The notes below the pieces were generated by a model that saw nothing but the letters and a program-made list of their open reading frames with translations, did no database searches and was not told the DNA's origin. The position numbers and the translations under genes are program-made. From contig NZ_JADLQX010000016.1 of the NCBI RefSeq assembly GCF_015477605.1, positions 142,116-206,115 of the forward strand: 64,000 bases of DNA. Direction: 5' to 3'. This stretch comes from Nocardia amamiensis (GTDB taxonomy: Bacteria; Actinomycetota; Actinomycetes; Mycobacteriales; Mycobacteriaceae). Each line of letters begins with the position of its first letter. Position 1 is the stretch's first letter. Positions 50,168 to 59,076 of the stretch are shown piece by piece.

Positions 50168-52201
50168 ATGGCGACCTACATCGTGACGGGCGGAACGGGA
50201 TTCCTGGGGAGGCGGGTCGTTCAAGATCTCCTGGATCACGATTCGGAATCGATCGTCCATGTGCTGGTGCGCGAGACGTCGCTGGCGAAGTTCACCGAGC
50301 TCGCATCCGACTGGCGCGGCGCGGAACGGGTCTACGCCCTGATCGGCGATCTCACCGCCGACGGCCTCGGACTGGCCTGCGAAGCACCCCGCGCCGATCA
50401 CGTCATCCACCTGGGCGCCGTCTACGACATGACCGCCGACGAGGACACCGCCCACGCCGCCAACGTCACCGGCACCCGCTCGGTGCTGGCGCTGGCCCGC
50501 GAGCTGGGCGCGGTGCTGCACCACGTCTCGTCCGTCGCCGTCGCGGGCGACCACAAAGGCAAGTTCTTCGAAGAGGACTTCGACCTCGGACAGCGACTGA
50601 CCTCGCCGTATCACCGCACCAAGTTCGCCGCCGAGAAGCTCGTGCGCGAGGCGCGCGGCGTGCGGTGGCGGGTGTACCGGCCCGCCATCATCGTGGGCGA
50701 TTCCCGTACCGGCGAGATGGACAAGATCGACGGCCCGTACTACTTCTTCAGCGCCATCGCGAAGCTCGGCGCGCTGCCGTCCGATCTGCCGATGCCGCTG
50801 CCCGATCTCGGCGCGACCAATATCGTTCCGGTCGACTATGTTTCGGCCGCCATGGTCGAACTGATCCGCCGTCCCGGCCTGGACGGGCGCACCTTCCATC
50901 TGGTCAACCCGGAGCCGCAGCCGTTCGGCGAGATCTACGGCGCGCTCGCCGCGGCGGCAGGCGCGCCGACCGGCGTCGGCACGGTGCCGGGCAGCGGGCT
51001 GGCCCTCAGCGGGCTCGCGCAGATCCCCGGGGTGCCCACCGTGCGCGATTTCCTCCTGGAACAGCTGGGCATTCCGCCCGAGGTCGCTCCGCACACCTCG
51101 TTCTCCGCGGAGTTCATCAGCGACTCCACCCGCGCCCAGCTGCGCGCCGCCGGCCTGACCGTGCCGTCGTTCGACAGCTACGCCGAGCGCCTGTGGCAGT
51201 ACTGGCGCGAGCACCTCGACCCGCAGCGCGGTCGCGTGTCGGTCAAGGGTGATCCGCTGGCCGGCCGCGTCGTGCTGATCACCGGCGCGTCCTCCGGGAT
51301 CGGGCTGGCCACCGCGCACGCGGTCGCCCGGCGCGGCGCCACCGTGCTCATGGTCGCCCGCGGTCACGACGACTTGGCCGCCGCTGCCGAGGCCGTGCGC
51401 GCGGAAGGCGGTGTGGCGCACACCTATCCGTGCGACATCACCGACTCCGAAGCGGTCGAGAAGCTCGTGCAGTGCGTGCTCGACGACCACGGTCACGTCG
51501 ACTACCTGGTGAACAACGCCGGCCGCTCGATCCGCCGCTCGGTGCTGAACTCCACCGACCGAATGCACGATTTCGAGCGGACCATGGCGGTGAACTACTT
51601 CGGCGCCGTGCGGCTCATCCTCGGCCTGCTGCCGTCGATGCGGGCGCGCCGGTTCGGGCACGTGGTCAACATCTCCTCGATCGCGGTGCAGACCAAGGTG
51701 CCCCGGTTCGCCGCATACGTGGCGAGCAAGTCGGCGCTGGACAACTTCAGCGAGATCGCCGCGGTCGAGAACCGGGATGCCGGAATCACGTTCACCTCGG
51801 TGCGGATGCCGCTGGTGCGCACGCCGATGATCGCCCCCACCGACCTGTACCGCTCACTTCCGGTGCCCGACCCGGAGCAGGCCGCCGAGATCGTGATCCG
51901 CGCGCTGGAGGATCGCCCGCACCGCATCGACACGCCGGTCGGCACCTTCGCCCAAGCGGTCGAGCTGCTCATGCCGTCGGTCAAGCGGCAGATCATGCAC
52001 CAAGGCTTCCGCATGTTCGGGGAATCGCGTGCCGCGCAAGGCGACAGCAAGCTCGAGTCGGCGGGCGAAGCGCCCGTTGCTGCGGACGCCGCACCGGACC
52101 GCAGCCCGTTGTCCGTCCTGGCCCCGGTCTTCATGCCGCTGATGGCCCTGCCCGGCCCCGCGGCGCGCGTCGCCCGCGTCGTCCCGGGGTTGCAGTGGTA
52201 G
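50168..52201 (+). CDS. Fatty acyl-CoA reductase, double SDR type (wax/alcohol-forming)
   Basis: A 677-residue two-domain reductase. The N-terminal extended SDR has TGGTGFLGRRVVQDLLDHDS, HVSSVAVAG and YHRTKFAAEKLV; the C-terminal classical SDR has LITGASSGIGLATAHAVARR (near residue 380), YLVNNAGRSIRRSV and YVASKSALDNFSE. This layout fits the bacterial acyl-CoA reductases that give fatty alcohol or aldehyde for wax esters, and M. tuberculosis Rv3391 (acrA1). The tail is Ala/Pro-rich. ATG 50168 has GGAGAAG upstream. It is a lone gene. Confidence 0.93.
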   Translation: MATYIVTGGTGFLGRRVVQDLLDHDSESIVHVLVRETSLAKFTELASDWRGAERVYALIGDLTADGLGLACEAPRADHVIHLGAVYDMTADEDTAHAANVTGTRSVLALARELGAVLHHVSSVAVAGDHKGKFFEEDFDLGQRLTSPYHRTKFAAEKLVREARGVRWRVYRPAIIVGDSRTGEMDKIDGPYYFFSAIAKLGALPSDLPMPLPDLGATNIVPVDYVSAAMVELIRRPGLDGRTFHLVNPEPQPFGEIYGALAAAAGAPTGVGTVPGSGLALSGLAQIPGVPTVRDFLLEQLGIPPEVAPHTSFSAEFISDSTRAQLRAAGLTVPSFDSYAERLWQYWREHLDPQRGRVSVKGDPLAGRVVLITGASSGIGLATAHAVARRGATVLMVARGHDDLAAAAEAVRAEGGVAHTYPCDITDSEAVEKLVQCVLDDHGHVDYLVNNAGRSIRRSVLNSTDRMHDFERTMAVNYFGAVRLILGLLPSMRARRFGHVVNISSIAVQTKVPRFAAYVASKSALDNFSEIAAVENRDAGITFTSVRMPLVRTPMIAPTDLYRSLPVPDPEQAAEIVIRALEDRPHRIDTPVGTFAQAVELLMPSVKRQIMHQGFRMFGESRAAQGDSKLESAGEAPVAADAAPDRSPLSVLAPVFMPLMALPGPAARVARVVPGLQW

Positions 52202-52407
52202 GCACGCCATGATCGGTCGATGACCGAAGGCATCGGCGAGTTCTTCCGCGCCGAAAGGGTCGGGGCGCGATCGCACGCCCAACAGGCCGGCTTCCGATAC
52301 CGGGCCACCCGGTTGCGGAAGACGTAAGCGGGCCGGGTGAGTTGGCTATGCCATGGTTGGCGGCCGCCCGAAGGCGGCCGCCAACCGCGGATCCCCGGTC
52401 CGGGGAT

Positions 52408-53064
52408 TCACACCCGGGATGCGGCGAACTGCACGGCAGGCCACATGGCCCATCCGTAGTTCGTGTGCGCGGCCGGATGGATACCGCCCTCGCAGACCGG
52501 ATCACCACTGGTGCAGTAGTTTCCGGTCCGCCAAGCGTAGAGCTCGGGAACGCTCCAGCCGAGCAGGTGGACCGGATCGCCGAACAGCAGCACCGCGGCT
52601 ACCCGGGATTCCAGCTCCCAGGGAAGCGAGTGGATGCCGCCGAGCGCGGTCACGACGCCGGTGCCGAGCACCCCGTGCGTCACGACCGCCCCTTGCGAGA
52701 AGCCGACCAGGACGAACCGCTGGTCCGGACACATCGCGGCCTGCCACAGTAGGTGGGCGGTCATGTCCTGGGTGCCTCGGCTGATCGAGGACGGATCGAG
52801 CAGATCCGCGGGATAGTTCACCCGGTAGGACTGCGAACTGACCGGAAGTTCTTGTTGCAGTGCGGCATAGAGCGGGTCGCCCACCACCGAACCCAAGTAC
52901 CCGGGTTCATGGGTTCCTCTGGCGACGACGACATCGACCGCCGCACATGGCATCGCCCATGCGTGCAACCCGGTCGCCGCTCCGAACCCCGCGACGAGCA
53001 GCAGCACAGCGAATGCCCTTACCACACGCCACTTTTCGAAATGAATTACCTTCCGGTTGGCCAT
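52408..53064 (-). CDS. Cutinase-like serine esterase
   Basis: A 218-residue exported alpha/beta hydrolase with a signal peptide (VVRAFAVLLLVAGFGAATGL), the cutinase start PCAAVDVVVARGTHEPGYLG and the nucleophile elbow LVGFSQGAVVTHGVLG. The Asp and His of the triad are probably in LFGDPVHLLG and GIHPAAHTNYGW. Two cysteine pairs (PCA...MCPD; YCTSGDPVC) are as in mycobacterial culps. It probably hydrolyses a lipid or ester outside the cell. ATG 53064 follows GGTGAG. Confidence 0.92.
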   Translation of the reverse strand: MANRKVIHFEKWRVVRAFAVLLLVAGFGAATGLHAWAMPCAAVDVVVARGTHEPGYLGSVVGDPLYAALQQELPVSSQSYRVNYPADLLDPSSISRGTQDMTAHLLWQAAMCPDQRFVLVGFSQGAVVTHGVLGTGVVTALGGIHSLPWELESRVAAVLLFGDPVHLLGWSVPELYAWRTGNYCTSGDPVCEGGIHPAAHTNYGWAMWPAVQFAASRV

Positions 53065-53221
53065 CGTACTCACCTACACTCACGCCGTTGTGAGACAGCC
53101 GAGTGACTGTTGTCAGTGACAATTGCTCGGCTATATCCGCGAAGGTAAGTATGTCTGCGAAACCCGTCAAGGAATGCGACCCGACCGATACGGACTCAGC
53201 GCCGAATCGTTTTCGGCCCAC

Positions 53222-54250
53222 CTAAGGAACGAGAACCGCTGCGCCCGTGAATCGTCCGTGCGCGAGATCGCTCAGCGCCCGATCGGCCATGTCCAAGGAG
53301 TACCCATGCGTGGTCAGATGTATCCGGTGTTCGCCGGCGAAAGCCAGGAATTCGCGGGCGTCGGCGCGAGTGTTGGCGGTCACCGAGCGAATCTCCCGCT
53401 CCTGGAACAGATGGCGCTGGTAGTTCAGCGGAGGGATGTCGCTGAGATGGATCCCCGCGATGGCGAGAACCCCGCCGCGATCGAGCGCCGCCAGCGCAGG
53501 CGGCACCAGCTCCCCGACCGGCGCGAACAGGATCGCCGAATCCAGCTGCACCGGAGGCGGATCGGCCGCGCCTTGGACCGACGCCGCGCCGAGTGCGGTC
53601 GCGAGTTCGCGCGCGGCGGCATCGCGCGTCATCACGTGCACCTCGGCGCCACGCGCGACCGCGACCTGCGCGGCGATGTGAGCGCTGCCGCCGAAGCCGT
53701 AGATTCCCAGCCGCCCGCCCGGCGGCACGGATGCCCGTAACAGGGCGCGATACCCGATGATGCCCGCACACAACAGCGGCGCGGTGTCGGCATCGGTATA
53801 ACCGGCGGGCAGACGCAGCGCGTACGCCGCGGGCACACAGGCGAACTCGGCGTAGCCGCCGTCGGCGTCCCAGCCGGTGTAGGCCGAGCGCGGACAAAGG
53901 TTTTCGGCCCCGCGCAGGCAGAACTTGCATTCGCCGCAGGTATGCCGAAGCCAAGCGATGCCTACCCGATCTCCGACGGCGAACCCGTCCCCTTCGGTCG
54001 CGGCTCCTAACGCGACGACTTCGGCGACGACCTCGTGCCCCGGCACCACTGCCGCACGGCGCACCGGCAGATCACCCTCGGCCACGTGCAGGTCGGTTCG
54101 GCACACTCCGCAGGCGAGCACACGGACCAGCAACTCGCCGGGCGCCGGTTCCGGGATCGGTGCCCGCTCGGCGTCCAACGGGCCGGCGGCGATCGGGCCC
54201 GGCCTGCGCACCCGCCAGCAGCGCATCTCGACGGCACCGCCCTCGCTCAT
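53222..54250 (-). CDS. Zinc-dependent alcohol dehydrogenase (AdhP-like) behind two minicistrons
   Basis: A 342-residue zinc ADH: catalytic Cys50 in CGVCRTDLHVAEGDLP and His72-Glu73 in PGHEVVAEVV; structural Cys105, 108, 111 and 119 (CGECKFC...C); cofactor loop LGIYGFGGSAHIAAQVA. It reduces aldehydes or oxidises alcohols with NAD(H). ATG 54250 is chosen because it overlaps the stop of the second minicistron (ATGA) and follows GAGGGGC; it then begins MSEGG, like both minicistrons. An ATG at 54226 is in frame. The two 24-residue ORFs upstream are probably translated first and coupled to it. Confidence 0.93.
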   Translation of the reverse strand: MSEGGAVEMRCWRVRRPGPIAAGPLDAERAPIPEPAPGELLVRVLACGVCRTDLHVAEGDLPVRRAAVVPGHEVVAEVVALGAATEGDGFAVGDRVGIAWLRHTCGECKFCLRGAENLCPRSAYTGWDADGGYAEFACVPAAYALRLPAGYTDADTAPLLCAGIIGYRALLRASVPPGGRLGIYGFGGSAHIAAQVAVARGAEVHVMTRDAAARELATALGAASVQGAADPPPVQLDSAILFAPVGELVPPALAALDRGGVLAIAGIHLSDIPPLNYQRHLFQEREIRSVTANTRADAREFLAFAGEHRIHLTTHGYSLDMADRALSDLAHGRFTGAAVLVP

Positions 54251-54321
54251 GCTCGCCCCTCGCTGACGCTCGGCTCCGGCGCGACGGAGTACTCGGCTGT
54301 GTCCACGGTTGACTCGCTCAT
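54247..54321 (-). CDS. Second minicistron of the tandem 71-bp repeat (24 residues)
   Basis: The ORF reads MSESTVDTAEYSVAPEPSVS and ends EGRA. Its ATG overlaps the stop of the first minicistron and its TGA overlaps the ATG of the alcohol dehydrogenase (ATGA both times). It is polar and acidic, with no Cys and no hydrophobic run, so it is more likely a coupling spacer than a working peptide. Confidence 0.55.
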   Translation of the reverse strand: MSESTVDTAEYSVAPEPSVSEGRA

Positions 54322-54392
54322 GACCGCGCCTCACCGGCGCTCGACTCCGCCGCGAGCGAGTTCTCGGCTGTGCTGCTCGTTCGTTCGCTCAT
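54251..54392 (-). repeat. Two tandem 71-bp units with ATGA junctions, MIRU-like
   Basis: The units 54322-54392 and 54251-54321 are the same length and roughly three-quarters identical by eye, sharing ATGAGCGA, ACACAGCCGAG and GGAG-CGAGCG blocks. Each carries a 24-codon ORF and each begins within an overlapping ATGA, so a new unit keeps the stop/start overlap intact. This is the architecture of the mycobacterial interspersed repetitive units (MIRUs), though no sequence identity with MIRU is claimed. Confidence 0.7.
54318..54392 (-). CDS. First minicistron of the tandem 71-bp repeat (24 residues)
   Basis: The ORF reads MSERTSSTAENSLAAESSAG and ends EARS. It follows a strong ribosome binding site (GGGAGGTG, 10 bases upstream), the only strong one in front of the alcohol dehydrogenase operon, so translation probably enters here and passes to the second minicistron and to the dehydrogenase. 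Confidence 0.6.
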   Translation of the reverse strand: MSERTSSTAENSLAAESSAGEARS

Positions 54393-54502
54393 CGTCGGAT
54401 CACCTCCCACGATCGGCTCCAGCCGGACCGTGCATCCGACCAGGCCGGATGCATCGGACTCACCCTACTCGGCGATTTCGGTCCCACCCGGTAAGCCAGC
54501 CT

Positions 54503-54535
54503 GATACATTTCCGTATCGAATACATTTGTGTATC
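54503..54535. promoter_or_regulatory. Two adjacent operator-like dyads before the TetR gene
   Basis: GATAC-atttcc-GTATC (54503-54518) and ATACA-tttg-TGTAT (54521-54534) share the ATACATTT half-site and sit side by side 37 bases upstream of the TetR ATG and about 110 bases upstream of the minicistron start on the other strand. They are fit to bind two TetR dimers and to control both directions. Confidence 0.6.
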
Positions 54536-54571
54536 TAGTAGCCGGTTTCCGGCGACCCGAGGAGGTGCCCG

Positions 54572-55210
54572 ATGACGTCCGATGCCGTGCGGGCCGTGCC
54601 CGCCCGGGTCACCCGCCGGCGCGCCGAAACCAGGAGCCGGCTGCTCACCGCCGCCTACGAGGCCTTCGCCGAAGAGGGGTTCGGCCGCGCCACCGTGGAG
54701 CGGGTATGCGAGCGCGCCGGTTTCACCCGTGGCGCGTTCTACTCCAACTTCAGCTCGCTGGACGAGCTGTTCCTGGCCATGTGGGAGCAGCGCTCCACGG
54801 CGATGCTCGCGCAAGCAGGCGCCATCCTCGACGAGATCGCGGTGGACGGCACCGACGACGTCCGCACCGCCGTGGAAAGGCTGGAACGGGCGGTCCCGAT
54901 CGACGACGGCTGGTACCGGATCACCGCCGAGTTCACCGCGCACGCCCTGCGCACTCCGGCGCTGCGCCGGGTCATGGCCGCGCGCGAGGAGGCGATCGTC
55001 GCGGCCCTCATGCCGACGATCGTCGCGGCGCTCGCGCGCGGCGGCCGCACCGTGCCGGACCCGGACGCGTTCGGCCAGGCGCTCATCGCCGTCCACGACG
55101 GCACCAGCGTGCAGGTGCTGCTGGAGCCGGACAGCCATGTCGTGCGCGAGCGGCGCACCGAACTCTTCCACCACGTCGTGCTGGCCTACAGCACCGCAAC
55201 CGAAGGATGA
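54572..55210 (+). CDS. TetR-family regulator coupled to the KstD-like flavoprotein
   Basis: A 212-residue TetR protein: RRAETRSRLLTAAYEAFAEE, GFGRATVERVCERAGFTRGA, FYSNFSSLDELFLAMWEQRS, then a ligand domain. ATG 54572 follows GAGGAGG. The stop overlaps an ATG of the next gene (ATGA), so regulator and flavoprotein are made together. It probably binds the twin dyads at 54503-54535 and represses both this pair and the divergent alcohol dehydrogenase unit. Confidence 0.93.
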   Translation: MTSDAVRAVPARVTRRRAETRSRLLTAAYEAFAEEGFGRATVERVCERAGFTRGAFYSNFSSLDELFLAMWEQRSTAMLAQAGAILDEIAVDGTDDVRTAVERLERAVPIDDGWYRITAEFTAHALRTPALRRVMAAREEAIVAALMPTIVAALARGGRTVPDPDAFGQALIAVHDGTSVQVLLEPDSHVVRERRTELFHHVVLAYSTATEG

Positions 55211-55212
55211 AC

Positions 55213-56898
55213 ATGTCCCACAGCAGTCCTGATCTGGCGCCGGAAGCCGATGTCCTCGTCGTCGGCGCCGGGCTGGCCGGCCTGGTCGCCACGCATGAAC
55301 TGGTCAAGGCGGGCCGCACCGTGCACGTGCTCGACCAGGAGAATCGCAACAATCTCGGTGGTCAGGCGTTCTGGTCGCTGGGCGGGCTGTTCTTCGTCGA
55401 CAGTCCCGAGCAGCGCCGCCTCGGCATCAAGGATTCCTACGATCTCGCCCTGCAGGACTGGCTCGGCTCGGCCGGGTTCGACCGCGACGACGAGGACCAC
55501 TGGGCCAGGCAGTGGGCGCAGGCGTACGTGCGGTTCGCGGCCACCGAGAAGCGGGACTACCTGCGTGACTTGGGCCTGCGCGTGACACCGCTGGTCGGCT
55601 GGGCCGAACGCGGCGGCGGCTTCGCCCACGGGCACGGCAACTCGGTACCGCGCTTCCACCTGACCTGGGGTACCGGCCCCGAAGTGGTCCGGGTCTTCGC
55701 GGAGCCGGTGCTCGCGGCCGAGCACCGCGGGCTGGTCCGGTTCAGCTTCCGCCATCAGGTCGACGAACTGATCGTGGCCGACGACGCGGTGGTCGGCGTC
55801 CGCGGCACCGTGCTGGCGGACACCGATCTGGAGCGGGGCCGTGCCTCGTCACGGAACAAGGTGGGCGAGTTCGAGTTCCGCGCGAAGGCCGTGATCGTGG
55901 CCTCCGGCGGGATCGGTCACAACCATGAGCTGATCCGGCGCAACTGGCCCACCGAGCGGCTCGGCCCATGCCCCGAGACGCTGATCTCCGGAGTGCCCGC
56001 GCACGTCGACGGGCGGATGCTGGGCATCACCGAGGCGGCGGGCGGCGCCATCGTCAACCGGGACCGGATGTGGCACTACACCGAGGGCATCGTCAACTGG
56101 GACCCGATCTGGCCCGACCACGCCATCCGGATCATCCCCGGCCCGTCATCGATGTGGTTCGACGCGACCGGAAAACGCCTGCCCGCACCGTGTTTTCCCG
56201 GATTCGACACCACCACCACGATGAAGGAGATCCTGAAGTCCGGCTACGACTACTCCTGGTTCGTGCTCACCCAGTCGATCATCGAGAAGGAGTTCGCGCT
56301 CTCGGGCTCCGAGCAGAACCCGGACATCACCGGCAAGGACCTCAAGCTCACGCTGAAGAGCCGAGTCGCCAAAGGCGCACCGGGCCCGGTGGAGGCGTTC
56401 AAACAGCACGGTGTGGACTTCGTCGTCGCCGACACGCTGCGCGAGCTGGTCGACGGCATGAACAAGATCGCACGGGGACCGCAGCTGGACTACGACGACC
56501 TGGAAAGCCAGATCGTCGCCCGCGACCGGGAGCTGACCAACAAGTACACCAAGGACAGCCAGCTGATGGCGATCGCCAACGCGCGCCGGTACATCGGGGA
56601 CAAGGCAGGCCGGGTGGCCAAACCACACCGGATCCTCGATCCGGCCGCCGGGCCGCTGATCGCGGTGCGGCTGAACATCCTCACCCGGAAAACCCTCGGC
56701 GGCTTGCAGACCAATTTGGATTCGCAGGTGATCAAGCCCGACGGCACCGCGTTCCCCGGCCTGTACGCCGCGGGTGAGGTCGCCGGATTCGGCGGCGGCG
56801 GTGTGCACGGTTACAACGCGCTGGAGGGCACATTCCTCGGCGGGTGCATCTTCTCCGGCCGTGCCGCCGGGCGTGCGCTGGCCGCGAAACTCGCCTGA
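55213..56898 (+). CDS. KstD-like FAD-dependent dehydrogenase
   Basis: A 561-residue flavoprotein of the fumarate reductase/ketosteroid dehydrogenase group: DVLVVGAGLAGLVATHELVK (FAD), LDQENRNNLGGQAFWSLGG, AVIVASGGIGHNHELIRRNW and GLYAAGEVAGFGGGGVHGYN, ALEGTFLGGCIFSGRAAGRA. It resembles the group labelled FAD-binding dehydrogenase rather than a true 3-ketosteroid delta-1-dehydrogenase; the Tyr residues of the KstD site cannot be placed. It probably adds a double bond to a cyclic ketone or acid. ATG 55213 follows GAAGGA; ATG 55207 is in frame. Confidence 0.9.
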   Translation: MSHSSPDLAPEADVLVVGAGLAGLVATHELVKAGRTVHVLDQENRNNLGGQAFWSLGGLFFVDSPEQRRLGIKDSYDLALQDWLGSAGFDRDDEDHWARQWAQAYVRFAATEKRDYLRDLGLRVTPLVGWAERGGGFAHGHGNSVPRFHLTWGTGPEVVRVFAEPVLAAEHRGLVRFSFRHQVDELIVADDAVVGVRGTVLADTDLERGRASSRNKVGEFEFRAKAVIVASGGIGHNHELIRRNWPTERLGPCPETLISGVPAHVDGRMLGITEAAGGAIVNRDRMWHYTEGIVNWDPIWPDHAIRIIPGPSSMWFDATGKRLPAPCFPGFDTTTTMKEILKSGYDYSWFVLTQSIIEKEFALSGSEQNPDITGKDLKLTLKSRVAKGAPGPVEAFKQHGVDFVVADTLRELVDGMNKIARGPQLDYDDLESQIVARDRELTNKYTKDSQLMAIANARRYIGDKAGRVAKPHRILDPAAGPLIAVRLNILTRKTLGGLQTNLDSQVIKPDGTAFPGLYAAGEVAGFGGGGVHGYNALEGTFLGGCIFSGRAAGRALAAKLA

Positions 56899-56905
56899 GG
56901 CAGAA

Positions 56906-57475
56906 TCATCTCGCACCGTTTTCCGCGTCGCCGAACAGAACTGCGAACCAGGAGGCGGACGAGTCCGGCGCCACCTCGTAGGTCAGGTCCGGCGCCGGTT
57001 GGGAGCCGCGCACCAAGCGATACCGGACTCGGACCACACCGTCGGAGGAACCGGCAACCGGCACGAAGGTTGCCGCATTCGGATCCTGTTGCTCGCCGGT
57101 GCATTCCGAGCAGCTGCCGAGTACGAGCGCAGGCGCATGCCCAGCTTCGAGATCGAGATACGCGGCACACTGGTCGGCACGGCCGTCATCCGCGGTGGAC
57201 ACCCCGGCATGGGCACCGTCCGCCGGGAAGTCCCGGAGCGAACACGACACCGGCCAGCCCAACTCGTAGCGCCGCGCCTCGCCGGAAACCACCGGCGCAA
57301 AAGTAACGGCTACTACCGGCAATCGCGACGTCGACGCCGCCTCGTGGCTGGCACCGCAGGCGGGCGCCGACGGCCGCGCCAGCCAGACGACGGCGGCGAC
57401 CGTGCCCAGCACGCCTGCCGCGAACCATAGCCATTCGGATCGGAATGGTCGCTGTTGGATCGGTACCCGGTGCAT
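56906..57475 (-). CDS. Membrane-anchored extracytoplasmic protein, unknown
   Basis: A 189-residue protein with one N-terminal membrane helix (WLWFAAGVLGTVAAVVWLA) and an outside domain that has four Cys (ACGASHEA; VSCSLRDF; QCAAYLD; GSCSECTGEQQ). It has no family I know. It is convergent with the KstD-like gene (8 bases between stops) and may be a lone envelope gene. ATG 57475 is chosen; a GTG at 57496 is in frame. Confidence 0.75.
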   Translation of the reverse strand: MHRVPIQQRPFRSEWLWFAAGVLGTVAAVVWLARPSAPACGASHEAASTSRLPVVAVTFAPVVSGEARRYELGWPVSCSLRDFPADGAHAGVSTADDGRADQCAAYLDLEAGHAPALVLGSCSECTGEQQDPNAATFVPVAGSSDGVVRVRYRLVRGSQPAPDLTYEVAPDSSASWFAVLFGDAENGAR

Positions 57476-57706
57476 CGCTCCCCGACTCCGGCTCACCTAC
57501 TCGCGGACTGTCCATCCTGACTTCTCCAGGAAAGCAGTCCGTCCGCTCGCACACACCGCGAACGAAAATTCTTCACAGTGAAAGACACACCGTTCAGCAA
57601 GCGACAGGCAAATTTCGAGCATTTCACCCCGTGGCATCGCCGCCGATCGGAAATGATTCGGCGGCAGAGTCTCTGGCCGCCGCTCAGCCCGCCCGGCCCG
57701 GGAACG

Positions 57707-58546
57707 CTAACGCCAGCGCACGTGCCGGGGAAACAGCGAGCGGCCCGCTTCTTGGGCTACCTCGACCAGCAGCCGTGCCAGCCGCGCGGTGTCCAATGCC
57801 GCTCGATCACCACCGATCTGTCCCGACAACGACACCGCCGCCACCGCAGCACCGCGCCCCCGGATCGGCACGGCCACGCACGCGATACCCGGAACCGACT
57901 CCTCATTGTCTACCGCGACGCCCTGCCGGTTGCGGATGCGGCCGAGTTCGCGGTGCAGTTCGGCACGGTCGGCGAGGGTGCGCGCGGTCAACTGCGGGAG
58001 GCGATCACGGAAGGACGCCTCCACGATGCTCGGTTCCAGTGTGGCCAGCAGCGCTTTGCCGAGTGCCGTACTGTGCGCCGGCATCCGGCCGCCGAGCCGG
58101 GTGGGCACGGTCGCGGCGTACCGGCCGACCTTGTCCAGGTACAGCACCTCCGGTCCGTCCAGGACGCCGAGATGACCGACCATGCCGGTCTGCTGACTCA
58201 GATCGTGCAGCAGCGGACTCACCACATCGCGAATCTCGTTGTGATCGGCGGCAAGTCCGCCCAATTCGAGCGTGCGCACGCCGAGCCGATAACCGCCGGG
58301 TGCGTGCGCCAGCCAGCGCAACCTGATCAGCTGGTCCAGGATGCGATGCACGGTGGACCGCGGCAGCCCGGTCCGCTCGGCGAGTCCCACGAGGGTGAGC
58401 GTCGGCGTCGCGCCGTCGAAAGCGTCCAGTAACAGCGTCATCCGCTCGATCATCGAGACCGGAGGCTGGCCGGCCCTGGCCGGGACCTGTCCTGATCCGG
58501 TCGACAATTCCCCGGACTCGGGATCGGTCGTCATCTCGACCGCCAT
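57707..58546 (-). CDS. IclR-family regulator
   Basis: A 279-residue IclR protein: the winged helix MTLLLDAFDGATPTLTLVGL, AERTGLPRSTVHRILDQLIR and the effector domain MVGHLGVLDGPEVLYLDKVG, PAHSTALGKALLATLEPS and GIACVAVPIRGRGAAVAAVS. It likely senses an aromatic or acidic intermediate. ATG 58546 follows GGAGG. Its targets are unknown; the neighbouring genes are a three-helix protein, a SnoaL-like protein and the KstD-like gene. Confidence 0.93.
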   Translation of the reverse strand: MAVEMTTDPESGELSTGSGQVPARAGQPPVSMIERMTLLLDAFDGATPTLTLVGLAERTGLPRSTVHRILDQLIRLRWLAHAPGGYRLGVRTLELGGLAADHNEIRDVVSPLLHDLSQQTGMVGHLGVLDGPEVLYLDKVGRYAATVPTRLGGRMPAHSTALGKALLATLEPSIVEASFRDRLPQLTARTLADRAELHRELGRIRNRQGVAVDNEESVPGIACVAVPIRGRGAAVAAVSLSGQIGGDRAALDTARLARLLVEVAQEAGRSLFPRHVRWR

Positions 58547-58677
58547 AACCAACCTCCACACGTGCTCGCGTAGAGCTTAGAAGTAATCTCCTCGCGCAGG
58601 GGCGATTCACGGATCATTTCGACGAGCCACCAGCGATCGGGCGGCTTCGTCGGGCGGTCGGTTCGGATGGCCCGGGG

Positions 58678-58938
58678 CTAGTCGGATCCGCGCGAGGATT
58701 CCGTAACATTGAACAGCCACTCGCGGGTGTAACGCTCGGCGAGCAGCGGCAAGTAGTTCCGGATCGTGGCGTGATCGGCGAAATGGTCGTACGACGAGTG
58801 GAGATGATCCTCGATCGCCGCTTCGCTGACCACGCCGTCGAATTCGTCCTCCAGGCGGTCGGCGGCCGCCTTCAGGGCGAGCTCCTGATCAATGGCGGTT
58901 TGCTCGTGGGTGTCATGGGTGCTGGGACGGTCGGTCAT
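58678..58938 (-). CDS. Small three-helix (DUF3562-like) protein
   Basis: An 86-residue acidic, helical protein: LALKAAADRLEDEFDGVVSE, LHSSYDHFADHATIRNYLPL, LAERYTREWLFNVTESS. The pattern of SSYDxxADxATIRNYLPLLAER is that of the three-helix dimerization domain that precedes phosphatases or arsenate reductases in mycolata; here it stands alone. ATG 58938 follows AGGGGA. It is divergent from the SnoaL-like gene with a KstR-like box between them. Confidence 0.8.
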   Translation of the reverse strand: MTDRPSTHDTHEQTAIDQELALKAAADRLEDEFDGVVSEAAIEDHLHSSYDHFADHATIRNYLPLLAERYTREWLFNVTESSRGSD

Positions 58939-59076
58939 CACGATTCCCCTGTTGTGACAAGGTCGGCTCCACAGACGCCTTCGTGGCCGCACGACGGCGC
59001 CATGATCCGGGTACCCGATCGCGCCGGTTCGAACCGGCAGAATCTCCTCTGCGACACTCCGGCCGACGGCGAAGAA

